A stretch of DNA of 64,000 nt, from positions 558,001 to 622,000 of the forward strand of contig NZ_CP080575.1 of NCBI RefSeq assembly GCF_019575955.1, read 5' to 3'. The DNA is from Nesterenkonia pannonica (GTDB lineage Bacteria; Actinomycetota; Actinomycetes; Actinomycetales; Micrococcaceae). The position numbers and the translations under genes were made by a program. Shown here in pieces: positions 45,995 through 56,664 of the stretch (positions are counted from its first letter, which is position 1; every line of letters starts with the position of its first letter). Below the pieces are notes generated by a model that was not told where the DNA came from, ran no database searches, and saw only the letters and a program-made list of their open reading frames with translations.

Positions 45995-46673
45995 GGAGAC
46001 CGCGCACACCTCTTCGGATGGAGCTGCCTCTGATCCTTGTGCTGGGTGTGATCTGATGTCGCTCTGGCAGTCCTTCGATGCTGGCACGTTCATCATCGGC
46101 CTGATCTACGGGACCATCCTTGTGCGGGTGTTCTATCTGCCGCCGCTTCGCGGCACGGGACGCATCAACCCGGTGTGGGGCGTGGTGTTTCTCGTGCGAT
46201 TCTTGGGCAAGATGGTTCTGGCCAGCTTCGAGGTCTCCTGGATCGCGGTGGTCAAGGGCCCTCGGGTCCGCAACTCGCTCACCTCGGTCCAGCTGCGCAG
46301 CCACGATGATCTGCTGGTCACCCTGACCGCCCACTCCCTGGCCCTGGTGCCGGGGTCAGTCGTCATCGACGTGGATCGCACCACGGCCACGCTCTACCTG
46401 CATGTGCTCAATGTGGCTGACGATGCGGACGCCGAACGCGTGAGGCAGGACGCCCTGGCCACGGAGGCGCTGCTGATTCGGGTGCTCGGCACCCGGTCTG
46501 ACCTGGCCGGTGTGAAGGCGGAGAAGCGTCTCGGACGCGTGGCCGGGCTCTCCAAGACAGAGCGAGAGTCACCGATCGCCAGCCAGTCCGCCGATATCAG
46601 GGTCCTCGGCCGCGGCGGAGCCTACCTGTCCGACATGAGCGGCAGGACGCCTCGCCGGAAGGGCAAGCCATGA
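45991..46673 (+). CDS. mnhE: Mrp antiporter subunit E (one frame break)
   Basis: Starts MRRPRTPLRMELPLILVLGVIW; a G is missing near 46056 before MSLWQSFDAGTFIIGLIYG. The conserved core FLVRFLGKMVLASFEVSWIA and VTLTAHSLALVPGSVVIDVD are intact. After about residue 170 there is a non-conserved charged tail. ATG at 45991 and stop at 46673 overlap both neighbours (ATGA). Confidence 0.9.
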
Positions 46674-47254
46674 TGCTCGACTACGCCTACTGGATCACGC
46701 AGGGGCTCCTCGCCGCCGCGCTCATCGGCGCGGTGTGCCGTGCCTACCGCGGTCCCAGCGTGCTCGATCGGGTGATCAGCCTGGACGTCATCCTGATCGT
46801 GGTCGCGTCCGTGATGCTGACCGATATGGCCTACAACCGGCATCAGGATCACATCATCTTCGTCGTCGTCACTGCCGTGATCGGGTTCTTGGGCGCAGTG
46901 GCGCTGGCGCGGTACGTGGTGGTGCGCACCCCGAGGGGGAGCCCGGCACAGGGAGGTGCCTCAGGTGGGGACCCGGGCGTGCCTGCAGACACCACTCCGC
47001 CTGACATTCAGGACGAGAACCGGCTGCATGAGGAGGCCACGGAGCAGCACACCGTGGAAGTCCCGGGCGCTCGCTCGTATCCGCGTCCGGCCCCTGACGG
47101 GTCTGAGGAGGACGAGCCTGAGGAGGATGAGACCACCGCTTGGTTCACCCATCTCACGCGGTCCGGCTACCGGCCCCGTGCGCGCGGTGACGATCAGAGC
47201 CAGGATGAGAGTCTGCGGCAGGATGATGGCACGGGAAGCGAAGGTGATCGCTGA
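46670..47254 (+). CDS. mnhF: Mrp antiporter subunit F with long acidic tail
   Basis: Intact frame of 194 residues. The first 90 are the complete MrpF (YWITQGLLAAALIGAVCRAYRGPSVLDRVI split over two helices, then DHIIFVVVTAVIGFLGAVALARY). The remaining 100 are a cytoplasmic Glu/Asp/Pro-rich extension (GSEEDEPEEDETTAW). Typical MrpF is about 90 residues, so the tail doubles the protein. No sequence break is involved, so the extension is real in this sequence. Confidence 0.9.
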   Translation: MMLDYAYWITQGLLAAALIGAVCRAYRGPSVLDRVISLDVILIVVASVMLTDMAYNRHQDHIIFVVVTAVIGFLGAVALARYVVVRTPRGSPAQGGASGGDPGVPADTTPPDIQDENRLHEEATEQHTVEVPGARSYPRPAPDGSEEDEPEEDETTAWFTHLTRSGYRPRARGDDQSQDESLRQDDGTGSEGDR

Positions 47255-47657
47255 TGGATTGGGGTGAGGTGCTCGACGGGACGGCGGCGGTCTTCATGGT
47301 TATCGGCGGCCTGATGTCCTTGGCCGCCGGTGTGGGGCTGGTTCGGTTCCCGGACCTCCACTCGCGCATGCACGCTGCCACGAAGCCCCAGGTGCTGGGC
47401 CTGCTGATGATGCTGCTCTCGGCAGGCATCATGTGGAGGTCATGGTCCTGGCTGGCGATATGCCTTCTGGTCTGGTCGCTGATGCTTCTCACCGCGCCGG
47501 TGAGCGCCCATGTGGTGGGGCGCGCGGCTATCGGACGAAGCATCTGCGCACGGATCTGCTCACTCACGATGAGCTGGCCCTGACGGTGGACCGGCTGTCC
47601 CGTCACGGCAGTGTGCGCCGGGAGCTGAGGGGACCGGAGCACGGCCCCGAGACGTGA
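47254..47657 (+). CDS. mnhG: Mrp antiporter subunit G (one frame break)
   Basis: Three-helix subunit: AVFMVIGGLMSLAAGVGLVRF, FPDLHSRMHAATKPQVLG (the MrpG signature R-F-P-D-x-x-x-R-x-H-A), LAICLLVWSLMLLTAPVSAHVVGRAA. A one-base correction near 47528 gives the usual YRTKHLRTDLLTHDELALT tail, ending at 47657. Start ATG at 47254 inside the mnhF stop (TGATG). Last gene of the operon. Confidence 0.9.
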
Positions 47658-47706
47658 CCGGACATTTCGATCCCCGCGGAGGCCTGATTAGTCTTAGGCT
47701 GGACCT

Positions 47707-47952
47707 ATGATCCTCAAAATTGGTCTGGGCCTCATCACGATCCTCACGGTCACAGCCAGCATCATGAGCCTGATGGAGACGGAGCCCGGCGTGACGGCTT
47801 ACTTCGCCTTCGGTGCCGCGGTCGTCTCTGCGATCGGCATCGCCTACCTGCTGGGCCGTGACGGGAATGGCAGAAAGAGCCACGCCACGCTGCGTCGACC
47901 GGCGACCGTCCTGCTAAGAAGCTCTGATCACACTTCGCTTCGGCGGCCGTAG
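47707..47952 (+). CDS. Small two-helix membrane protein, hypothetical
   Basis: Begins MILKIGLGLITILTVTASIM at the ATG at 47707. A second hydrophobic segment, YFAFGAAVVSAIGIAYLLGR, and a basic tail follow. No family recognised. The reading ends at 47952 inside the convergent DUF4235 gene; a one-base loss near 47900 would end it at about 47916 instead. Confidence 0.5.
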   Translation: MILKIGLGLITILTVTASIMSLMETEPGVTAYFAFGAAVVSAIGIAYLLGRDGNGRKSHATLRRPATVLLRSSDHTSLRRP

Positions 47953-48200
47953 CCGCCCCGCACCTTGCGGGTGGCGGCTTTGGCGCCCCGCTGGGAGAGG
48001 ACCTGCACGGCGCCGCTCACGGCAGCTGAGGTGATGCCGAACACCAGCGCCCGCTTGATGTCGACGGCGTCGATCTCGTCGTCCTTCGGCGGGTTCTCGC
48101 CGGTGATCTGCCTCCACGCCAGGTCGAAGATCTTCGTGGCGACCAGCCCTGCGCCCAGGGAGATGGCTGTGGTCATGCCCTTTTCAATCAGCTTGTCCAT
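47928..48200 (-). CDS. DUF4235 family membrane protein
   Basis: Intact 90-residue protein, MDKLIEKGMTTAISLGAGLV, FDLAWRQITGENPPKDDE, ALVFGITSAAVSGAVQVLSQ. Two helices flank a polar loop with the family's G-x-x-P-P-K-D element. Common in actinobacteria; function unknown. Confidence 0.82.
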   Translation of the reverse strand: MDKLIEKGMTTAISLGAGLVATKIFDLAWRQITGENPPKDDEIDAVDIKRALVFGITSAAVSGAVQVLSQRGAKAATRKVRGGYGRRSEV

Positions 48201-48256
48201 GCGCTCAGCCTACCGCGCGGTTCCTGGAGATTTCCGGTGCTCCGTAGGATGGGCGC

Positions 48257-49064
48257 ATGAGGATCGCTGTCGCACAGGTCACTACCGGGGCCGAGGTTCA
48301 GCAGAACCTGGACCTCATCGCCGAATGGACCGCGGATGCCGCCGCCCAGGGGCCGAGCTGGTCGTCTTCCGGAGGCCGCCCAGCGGCCTTCGGCAACCCC
48401 TGAAGGAGATCGCCGAGCCGCTCGACGGCTGGTTCGCCCAACAGGTCGAGAAGATCGCGGAGGAGCACGGGGTGGTCGTGGTGGTCGGGATGTTCACCCC
48501 GGCCAGCCCAGTGAAGAAGGAGCTGAGCGCGTCACCAACACCCTGCTCATCAGCGACGGTGAGCAGCTGAAGGTCAGCTACGACAAGATCCACCTCTACG
48601 ACGCGTTCGGATTCCAAGAGTCCCAGACCGTCCAGCCCGGCGCTGAGCCCGTCACCGTCAAGGTCAGCGGCGCGACCGTCGGCTTCGCCACCTGCTACGA
48701 CGTGAGGTTTCCCACCTCTTCCAGCATTACGCGCGCCGCGGTGCATCAGCGACCATCCTGCCCGCCTCATGGCAGTCCGGCCCGGGCAAAGTCGCGCAGT
48801 GGAAGACGCTCGTCACCGCCAGGGCCCTGGACTCGACGCAGTTCATCATCGCCTGCGGGCAGGCGCTGCCCGAAGGGACAGACCTGGAGGAGCGCATGGC
48901 CGCGCCGACCGGTGTGGGCACTCCTGGTGGTCTCGCCGACCGGGAGTGTGATCGCTGAGGCTTACGAAGGACCCGAACTGCTGATCGTAGACATCGATCC
49001 CGCTGACGTTCAGGAGGCGCGGAAGCGGATCCCCGTCCTGCAGAATGCTCGCGACCTGAGCTGA
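48257..49064 (+). CDS. Carbon-nitrogen hydrolase (nitrilase superfamily amidase; frame breaks)
   Basis: Catalytic triad by motif: Glu in ELVVFPEA (across a break near 48358), Lys in YDKIHLYDAFGF and Cys in GFATCYDVRFP. The D-K-I-H-L-Y-D-x-F-G-F form is typical of the Nit1/omega-amidase-like branch acting on deaminated glutathione or small omega-amides. Breaks near 48358, 48375, 48528, 48715, 48895 and 48925. End VQEARKRIPVLQNARDLS matches the family end. Start ATG at 48257, divergent from DUF4235. Confidence 0.86.
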
Positions 49065-49066
49065 CG

Positions 49067-49089
49067 CCGGACGTTGGAGCCGCGTCCGG
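49067..49089. terminator. Stem-loop between convergent amidase and pabC genes
   Basis: Arms CCGGACG (49067-49073) and CGTCCGG (49083-49089) fill the 25-base gap between the two stops; it may serve both strands. No T run. Confidence 0.5.
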
Positions 49090-50057
49090 TCAGGAGGGGT
49101 GCTGGACCGGGAGGTCCTCGTCCAGGAACTCGTTGAGCTTCTGGGTCCAGTGCTCGTCGGTGCTCAGGCGGTGCTGGGCTCCGACCTGATCCTCGATGAG
49201 CTCAATCGGCTTGGCCAGTGCCACCGATCCGACCAGCCACACGTGGTCTGCGTCGTAGAGGTCCTGGGGGTCAGCGGACCGTAGCCCAGCTCCCACCCCT
49301 GGCGCTTCGCAGCCGCGAAGATCGCGCCCTGCGTGGTCCCCGGAAGGATTCCGGCTTCGAGGATGGGGGTGATGAGCCGCGGGCGCTCCGGGTCGGCCGG
49401 ATTCTTCTTCAGCATCAGCACAGACGAGACAGGCCCTCGAGGACCTGCTCGCGCGGGGTGACGAAGATGGCGTCGTTGTGGCCGTTGGCCTTCGCATGCC
49501 GCAGCGCGGCCATGTTGACTGCGTACGAGAGCGTCTTCGCCCCCAGCAGCAGCCACGGCGCGCGGTCGGCCAGGTCCGCGTCGTACCCGCGATCCAGCAG
49601 CATCACGGAGATGGGGAGAAGCGCTTGGCGATGGTTTCCTCAGGCACGGGGTCAGCAGCGCCCAGTACGTCCCGGCGAAGAGAGGGTCATCGCTTGCGGG
49701 CTCACCGTCCACGCCGCGAGTCGCGGAGAGCCGTACCGTCACCTCTGCGGGAAGGCCTCCGCGGGCCTCGAACTCGTCAAGGCCGCGACGAACGGCAGCC
49801 CGCCACGACTCGGCCGGAGGAATGCCGATATCGGTGATGTCTGCTGATCGCTGCAGGCGAGCCAGATGCGCGTCGAACTTCCGCACGTGGCCTTCGCGGA
49901 CCAGCATCGTCTCGAAGATTCCGTCGCCGCGGACGGCGCCGAGATCAGTGACGCGCAGCTGCGGCTGGTGGGGGTCGAAGAGGAAGCCCTCGGGGTGCTC
50001 AGGGTCGATGCGGACAGCCACGGCGGACACGGAGCTGTCCTGAAAGTGCTCAGCCAT
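49090..50057 (-). CDS. pabC: Class IV aminotransferase, probable aminodeoxychorismate lyase (frame breaks)
   Basis: PLP fold-type IV: RVTDLGAVRGDGIFETMLV, LARLQRSADITDIGIP, and the lysine in LLGAKTLSYAVNMAAL. The C-terminal PILEAGILPGTTQGAIFAAA matches the ADCL/BCAT glycine loop. Breaks near 49645, 49430 and 49278. Aminodeoxychorismate lyase forms p-aminobenzoate for folate; the pabB homologue 2.5 kb away supports this over a D-amino acid or branched-chain transaminase, which share the fold. Start ATG at 50057. Confidence 0.78.
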
Positions 50058-50122
50058 AGGGACCAGCGTACTCTGTCGCGCGCAGTCTGCTCCCGTCGGG
50101 GAGGAATGGTCGTATTGTTGGG

Positions 50123-51645
50123 ATGATGCTGTGGCCTTTGAGCGGATTGGGGATCGAAAACTTCCCCACGTGGGCGGTGGCGCTCATCCTCGCCGTAGAA
50201 GTGGGCGTCCGCCTGGCCGTGCTCGGCTTCATCCCGGAGAACAGGCGTCCGCAGACTGCCATGGCCTGGCTCATCGCGATCTTCTTCATCCCGGCGCTCG
50301 CGCTGCCGCTGTTCCTGCTGATCGGCAGCGCCAAACTCTCAGCCCGGCGGCAGCGTCGTCAGGCGAGGATCAACGAAGAGGTGCTGAAGGCCACGCGGGG
50401 CATGGACCTCTCGGACCAGCTGCGTGACCTCGACGAGCAGCTCGGCGGCACGGCTGCGCTGAACCGAAATCTGGGGCCTTCCTGTGCAGGACGGAAACAG
50501 CATCGACCTGATCTCCGACTATGACGACTACTTCGACCAGTTGGCGGACGTCATCGATGAGGCGGAGCAGTACGTCCACGTGCTCTTCTACATCATCGGA
50601 GCTGACGACACCGCCGCAAGGTCCTTGATGCCTTGGAGCGTGCAGCAGCCCGTGGCGTGACGGTCAGGCTTCTCTACGATCATGTGGGAAGCATGCGCAC
50701 CAACGGCTACCGCAGACTGGTGCGGCGGCTCCGCATGGCAGGGCGCCGGTGGCCCGATCACTTCAACTGGCACCGTGTGCTGCCCATCCGACCCTTCCGC
50801 CTGCGGTTCTCTCGGCCCGATCTGCGCAATCACCGCAAGATCGTCGTCGTCGACGGGCACACGGCCTTCACCGGCAGCGCCAACCTGATCGAGTCTCAGT
50901 ACCTGCGCAGAACCTCCCGACGCCTGGGCAGACACTGGGTGGAGCTCAACGCGAGGATCACCGGCCCGGCAGTCTCAGGGTTGGACATCGTGTTCGCCAC
51001 CGACTGGTACGCAGAGTCGGACGAGAACCTGGCTCTCACCCGCCACGGCCACCCCTGATGGTCGACATCGAAGCCGACGAGGCAGCCCGCGGCGGCTCAC
51101 TGGCCCAGGTGGTGCCCTCCGGCCCCGGCTTTCCCGATGAGAACAACCTTCGGCTCTTCAACGACCTCATCTATCAGGCCACCCACCGGATCGTGGTCTG
51201 CACTCCGTACCTCGTCCCCGACGACTCCCTCCTCTACGCCCTGACGAACGCCTCGTACCGGAACGTGGATGTCGTCGTCCTCGTCACGGAGAAGGCTGAT
51301 CAGCTGCTGGTGCAGCACGCCCAGCAGTCCTACTACCAGGCGCTGCTGGAAGCCGGAGTGCGAATTCTCAGGTACCCCGCGCCCGATGTGCTGCATTCGA
51401 AGTTCATGGTCATCGACCGTGATACCGCCGTCCTCGGCTCCTCCAACATGGACATGCGGTCCTTCACGCTGAATCTCGAGGTGACGCTGATGGTGGTCGA
51501 CGAGGAGACTGTCAGGGCGTTCGACCAGATTCTGGCGCAATATTTCGCCATATCCTCGGAGGTGACCGCCGAGGCATGGGCGGGACGGAGCCTGGCCACG
51601 CGATACCTCGACAATGTGAGTCGGCTCACAGCTGCACTGCAGTGA
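50123..51645 (+). CDS. cls: Cardiolipin synthase, two HKD domains (frame breaks)
   Basis: Membrane phospholipase D-type enzyme. Two N-terminal helices (AVALILAVEVGVRLAVLGFI and AMAWLIAIFFIPALALPLFL). The first HKD motif is NHRKIVVVDGHTAFTGSAN and the second HSKFMVIDRDTAVLGSSN. Breaks near 50478, 50613 and 51040 are single bases. Length about 507 after correction, as expected for bacterial Cls. Many actinobacteria use a CDP-alcohol type cardiolipin synthase instead, so the exact product is inferred. Start ATG at 50123. Confidence 0.88.
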
Positions 51646-51646
51646 C

Positions 51647-52501
51647 GTGTTTTCCATTACCCTGGTGCGCGTGCCTCGACCAGCCCACAGCTTCTCACGG
51701 ACGGTGAGTGCTGTCGCCGCCGCTTCGGCGGTCTGTCTCCTCAGCGCCTGCGGCGACGAGGAGACCCCGAACGGCGAGGAGGAGACTCCCGAGCCCACCG
51801 CCGAGGTCACCGAGGGCACCACCGACAGTCCGGATGAGGAGAGCCCGGCGGAGGGCGACGAGCCGAGCGAGCCCGAGCCCTTCAGCGGCGAGGAGATGAC
51901 GGAGATCCTCCTCACGTCCGGCGAGCTGCCGGAGACGCCCACCGGGCACTCCACCCATACAGGACTCGACTGGTTCACCGAAGAGCTCGCAGTGGAATCG
52001 ACCGCCTACGCCGATGCCTTCGGCGAATCCGAATGCGCCTCCGCTCTGGACACCATCAATGTGGACCTCGTGGGCGAGGAGGCTCAGGAGGGACTTGCCC
52101 ATGAGTACCAGCGCACGACGGGCGAGGACGACGGCGATGCCGAGGACGCTGCCACGGAGACGCTGGTGGTCTGGGCACTGGCCTACCCGGCGGACACTTC
52201 CCGAGAGACCGCGGAGCTCTGGGAGGATCTCGCGGCATCCTGCGAGGACGATCTGGAGCGCGGCGGCGACACCATCAGCGTCGAGCCCCTGGAGCCCAGC
52301 GATGATGAGCTCTTCACCGGAATGAGCCTGACCATCACGATGAGCGACGGCGACGACGCTGCGGAGATCGATGTGTTCTCAGCCACCGCCGACGTGGGGC
52401 CCAACACCGTCATGCTCAGCGCCGTCAATATGGACCGGAGCACCTTCGTGGACCTGCTGGACGCCCAGGAGGACAAGATCCAGGATCATCTCGCGGGCTA
52501 G
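51647..52501 (+). CDS. Acidic lipoprotein, hypothetical
   Basis: Intact 284-residue frame. Signal peptide with lipobox LSAC near residue 35, then a Glu/Pro/Thr-rich linker of about 55 residues and a compact domain (EMTEILLTSGELPETPTGHS, with two Cys) that resembles sensor-type lipoproteins of actinobacteria but which I cannot name. The GTG at 51647 directly follows the cls stop; a start at a downstream GTG near 51671 is possible. Very acidic throughout, in line with a halotolerant host. Confidence 0.72.
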   Translation: MFSITLVRVPRPAHSFSRTVSAVAAASAVCLLSACGDEETPNGEEETPEPTAEVTEGTTDSPDEESPAEGDEPSEPEPFSGEEMTEILLTSGELPETPTGHSTHTGLDWFTEELAVESTAYADAFGESECASALDTINVDLVGEEAQEGLAHEYQRTTGEDDGDAEDAATETLVVWALAYPADTSRETAELWEDLAASCEDDLERGGDTISVEPLEPSDDELFTGMSLTITMSDGDDAAEIDVFSATADVGPNTVMLSAVNMDRSTFVDLLDAQEDKIQDHLAG

Positions 52502-53755
52502 CTAGCGCTCCGGGAAGCTGGCTCCCAGGGCGCCGAGCACGCCGCGAGCCTTCACCAGCACCTCATCCCATTCGCGCTCAGCGACAGAGTCCGAGGTGAT
52601 GGCCCCTCCGACTCCCAGATGGAACGAGGCCGACTCGCTGCCCGGGTCGCGGCGCAGCACCGCCGTGCGGATCAGCACGGAGAGGTCGCAGCTGCCGTCG
52701 GAGCCGAAGTACCCGGCGGCTCCCGCATAGGGCCCTCGGCTTCCGCCCTCCAAGCGGCGAAGAATCTCCATCGTCGAGATCTTCGGCGCACCGGTCATTG
52801 ACCCCGGCGGGAAGGCGGCCAGCACCGCGGCCGCGCGCGATGCGCCGGGCGCCAGCCGGGCGCTGATCGTCGAGACCATCTGGTGCACCGTCGGGTAGCT
52901 CTCCACAGCGCACAGGCGTTCCGTGCGGAGCGTTCCGGCCTGCGAATGCCTGGACAGGTCGTTGCGGACGAGGTCTGCGATCATGATGTTCTCCGCCCGG
53001 TCCTTGGGGTCTGTCCGCAGCTCCTCGAGCAGAGCGGCATCACTCTCAGGGTGGAGCCCCGGGGCGCGTGCCCTTGATCGGCTCCGAGCGCATGGTGCCG
53101 TCCGGGGCGACGCTGAGAAATCGCTCCGGTGAGGTCGACAGCACCTCAACTGTGCCTCCGTCGGCTTCGGGAAGGATCAGCAGCTGGGTGAACGGCGCTC
53201 GGTTCGCGGACCGGAGCCGACGGTAGGCACTCATCGCGTCTCCATGGAGGGTCCCGCAGACCGCAGTGGTCAGGCATACCTCGTAGGAGTTCCCGCGGCG
53301 GATCTCCTCCTTCGCCGCAGCCACCTTGCTGAGGTACTCCGCGCGGGAGTCCCGGACGCAGAGGTCGGTCAGGACGGGAGTGATGCTCTGAGGCTCCTCG
53401 ACGACGAGATCTGCGACGGCTGCCTCGACCAGCTCATGCCAGCCGGGCTCTCCTCGGATCTCGAGGCCGCCGGTGCTGTGGTCGACGATCACGCTCCGCT
53501 CGGCTCTGAAGAAGTATCCGGTGAGCTCGTACTCGATCATGCCGAACCAGTCCGCCCCACCGGGCCAGACGCTCTCGAGCCATGCGGGCAGCTCCTCGGC
53601 GGACGGCGCGGCGGTCTCCGTGCCGAAGGCGAGCAGGCTTCGGCGCCCGCTCGAGGCAGGCATATGCGCCGCGTCCGAGGAGTCGAGGAAGGCCCGCGGC
53701 CCCGGGGAAGCTGACGGCTCAGCGCCTCGAACAGGGCGAAGGCGCGGTCAGGCAT
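52502..53755 (-). CDS. pabB: Aminodeoxychorismate synthase component I / chorismate-binding enzyme (frame breaks)
   Basis: Adds an amino group to chorismate. Catalytic C-terminal domain: SPERFLSV, EPIKGTR followed (across a break near 53060) by DPKDRAENIMIADLVRNDLS, YPTVHQMVSTISA, PPGSMTGAPKISTMEIL, and GPYAGAAGYFG. The N-terminal part starts MPDRAFALFEALSRQLP. Breaks near 53700 and 53675 link it to AFGTETAAPSAEELPAW. I prefer the ATG at 53755; 53764 is possible. P-I-K-G-T-R and the neighbouring pabC favour PabB over anthranilate synthase TrpE. Confidence 0.85.
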
Positions 53756-53815
53756 GCGGGCCATCCTATTCTGCGCGCACGGGGGCCGCGCAGGTTCATG
53801 ACGGGGTTCAGGGTC

Positions 53816-53836
53816 GCGTCTGCCGAAACGAGACGA
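53816..53836. promoter_or_regulatory. Candidate TetR operator upstream of the first MMPL gene
   Basis: CGTCT (53817-53821) and AGACG (53831-53835) form an inverted repeat. On the minus strand 53824-53835 reads CGTCTCGTTTCG, matching CGTCTCGATTCG in front of the second MMPL gene at 11 of 12 bases. Confidence 0.5.
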
Positions 53837-53895
53837 GCCGGGCACAATATGTTCTGGCAGATCTGGTCTGCAGCGATGACTTTCGAAGGGTATTG

Positions 53896-56664
53896 ATGGC
53901 ACGTCTTCTCTACAGGCTGGGTCTCTTCGCGGCACGGAGGGCGAAGTCGGTCCTGGCGTTCTGGTTCGCGATGCTTGTGCTGGCCGCAACTGCGTTCGCC
54001 TACTTCGGCGGGCAGCTGACTGACCAGATCTCGATGCCGGACCTGGAGACCTCCGAGGTCGCCGACCGGCTGGCCGACGAGCTCCCCGATGCTGGGGGCG
54101 GCTCCGTCACGGCTGTGGTGCGCAGCGAGGACGGCTCGGCGATCACTGAGGAGCAGCGTGAGGCTGTCGAGGATCTCATCGCCGAGGTGGAGTCACATGA
54201 CGTCATCGACGAGATCACCGACCCGTGGGCGGCGCAGGAGGACCTGGCCGAGGCCGAGGAGGAGCTTCAGAAGGGGCGCGCCGAGCTGGAGGACGGCCAG
54301 GAGCAGCTGGATGAGGCTGAGGCCGAGCTCGACCAGGCGCGTGAGCAGCTCGACGGGCTCGACCGCGAAGGTCTCGAAGAGGCTCAGGCGGAGGTGGACC
54401 AGGCGTGGGATGACGCCGCATCACACCTGAGGAGGCCGAGGAGCAGCGCCAGGAGGTGGAAGCCGGACTGGCGGAGCTGGATGCCGCCGACGCCGAGCTG
54501 GACGCACAGGTGGAGCAGGCTCTGGCTGATGGCACGTGGTCTCAGCAGGAGGCGGAGCTGAACGCTCAGCGTGCGGAGATCGCAGCTCAGCGCAGCGAGC
54601 TCCTGGAGGCTCAGGCCCAGCTCCAGGCGCTGGAGCCGCTGGAGGCTCAGCAGGAGGAGCTCGACGCCGCTGAGGAGGCGCTCACCGAGATCGAAGAGGG
54701 TGAGGAGGAGCTCGCGGAGCAGCGCGAGGAGCTGGAGTCGGGCGACGCGGAGCAGGAGCTGGATCAGGCCGAGCGTCAGCTGGAGCTGAACGAGGAGTTC
54801 CAGCTGCTCTCCGAGGACGAAGGCGTCGCGGTGCTGATGGTGGGCTTCGACGTGCCGATGGAGCAGGTGGGCACCGAGGCCCTGGCTGCTGTCTCCGATG
54901 AGCTGACCGGCGCGGACATCGACGGCCTGGACGTGCTGCCCGGGGTGACCTCTCCATGGAGGTGCCCCGCTCTTCGGGTTCGCCGAGGCAGTGGGTCTTC
55001 TGGTGGCCGGACTGGTGCTCTTCATCATGCTGGGCACTTTTGTGGGCGCGGGGCTGCCCCTGCTCTCGGCGATCCTGGGCGTCGGCATTGCGGTCCCCGC
55101 GGCGATCTCCCTCTCCGGGTTCATCGAGATGAACAGCATCACACCGATTCTGGGGCTGATGCTCGGACTGGCCGTCGGCCTGGACTATGCGCTGTTCATC
55201 ATTCACCGCCACCGCGAGCAGCTCAAGGGGTGCCGAGCTGCACGAATCCATCGGGCTGGCCAACGGCACCGCCGGCAACGCGGTGCTCTTCGCAGGCATC
55301 ACCAATGTCATCGCGCTGCTGGCGCTCAACGTCACCGGCATCCCGATGCTCGCGATGATGGGCTCGGTGGCAGCCTTCTGCGTCGTCGTCGCGGTGATGC
55401 TCGCCACCACGATCATTCCTGCGCTTCTGCGTCTGGCCGGACGACGGATCCTGAGTCCGCGCGAGCGCCGCTACATCGGTGCTGACTGGACGTCCCAGGG
55501 CAGCGCTGAGAGCCGTATCTCCGAGCCCATATCCGTGGGCCGCTCGCTGCTCTACGGAGCGGTGAGCATCGCGGCGCTGGTCGTGCTCGCCCTGTTTACC
55601 ACGGACATCCGGCTTGCGTTCCCCGACGCCTACTGGAGGCGGAGGACACCGCGGCGCACCAGGCCTACATCGCCATCGAGGACGCGTTCGGCCAAGGCAT
55701 GAACGGTCCGCTGCTCGTGGTCTCCGACTTCCCCGCCGGTATGGAGGACCTGGAGGCGGGGCAGACGCAGCTCGACGTGGCGGAGGAGCTGGGCAGCCTG
55801 GAGCAGGTGGAGACGGTGGTCCCCATTGCGATGAACGATGAGAACACCATGGCCGCCTACCAGCTCATTCCGCAGGAGGGCCCCGCGGCAGAGTCGACTC
55901 AGAACCTCGTCCACCTGCTGCGGGACTCGAACCCCGTGGAGGGGCAGGGAGTCGAAGAGATCTCCGTGGCCGGTGTGACCGCAGCGGAGATCGACATCTC
56001 CGACATCATTTCGGACGCCATGCCGCTGTACCTCGCCCTGGTCATCGGCCTGTGCCTGCTGCTGATGATCATGGTGTTCCGATCGCTTCTGCTGCCGGTG
56101 GTGGCCACACTGGGCTTCGTGGGATCGCTCGCGGCGTCGGTGGGCATCGTCGTGGCCGTCTTCCAGTGGGGCTGGGGCGCTGAGATCCTCGAACTCGGCA
56201 GACCCGGACCGATCATGACCATGCTGCCGATCCTCATGGTCGGCATCCTGTTCGGCCTGGCGATGGACTATCAGCTCTTCACCGCCTCGGGCATGCGCGA
56301 GGCCTATGCGAAAGGCGTGCCCGCGCGGCTGGCCGTGCGTCGCGGTCTGCATGCGGGCCGGGCCGTGGTCACCGCCTGCGCTCTGATCATGACCTCGGTG
56401 TTCGCCGGGTTCATCTTCACTCCCGATCCGATGATCGCCTCCATCGGCCTGGGCCTGGCGGTGGGCGTGCTGCTGGACGCGTTCGTGGTGCGTGTGGTGC
56501 TGGTGCTTACCGTGCTGACCCTGCTGGGTCCCGCCGCCTGGTGGATGCCCGCGTGGCTGGACCGTGTGCTTCCGGACATCGACGTCGAAGGCGCACGGCT
56601 GATCGAGCCGGAGCCGCGCCCGAGCGGCTCCGAGGCGGCAGAGCGGGAGGAGGTGCGCATATGA
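53896..56664 (+). CDS. MMPL/RND family transporter with coiled-coil insertion, copy 1 (frame breaks)
   Basis: About 923 residues, YdfJ-like. First helix SVLAFWFAMLVLAATAFAYF. Then an extracytoplasmic region with some 170 residues of Glu/Gln/Ala/Leu heptads (e.g. LEDGQEQLDEAEAELDQARE). Then the first bundle of helices with GLMLGLAVGLDYALFIIHRH (the MMPL GxxxDY element), and a second half with VGILFGLAMDYQLFTASGMR and FVVRVVLVLTVLTLLG. Breaks near 54425, 54950, 55232 and 55640 are single bases. Exports lipids or drugs in related systems. ATGA overlap with the TetR gene. Confidence 0.86.
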
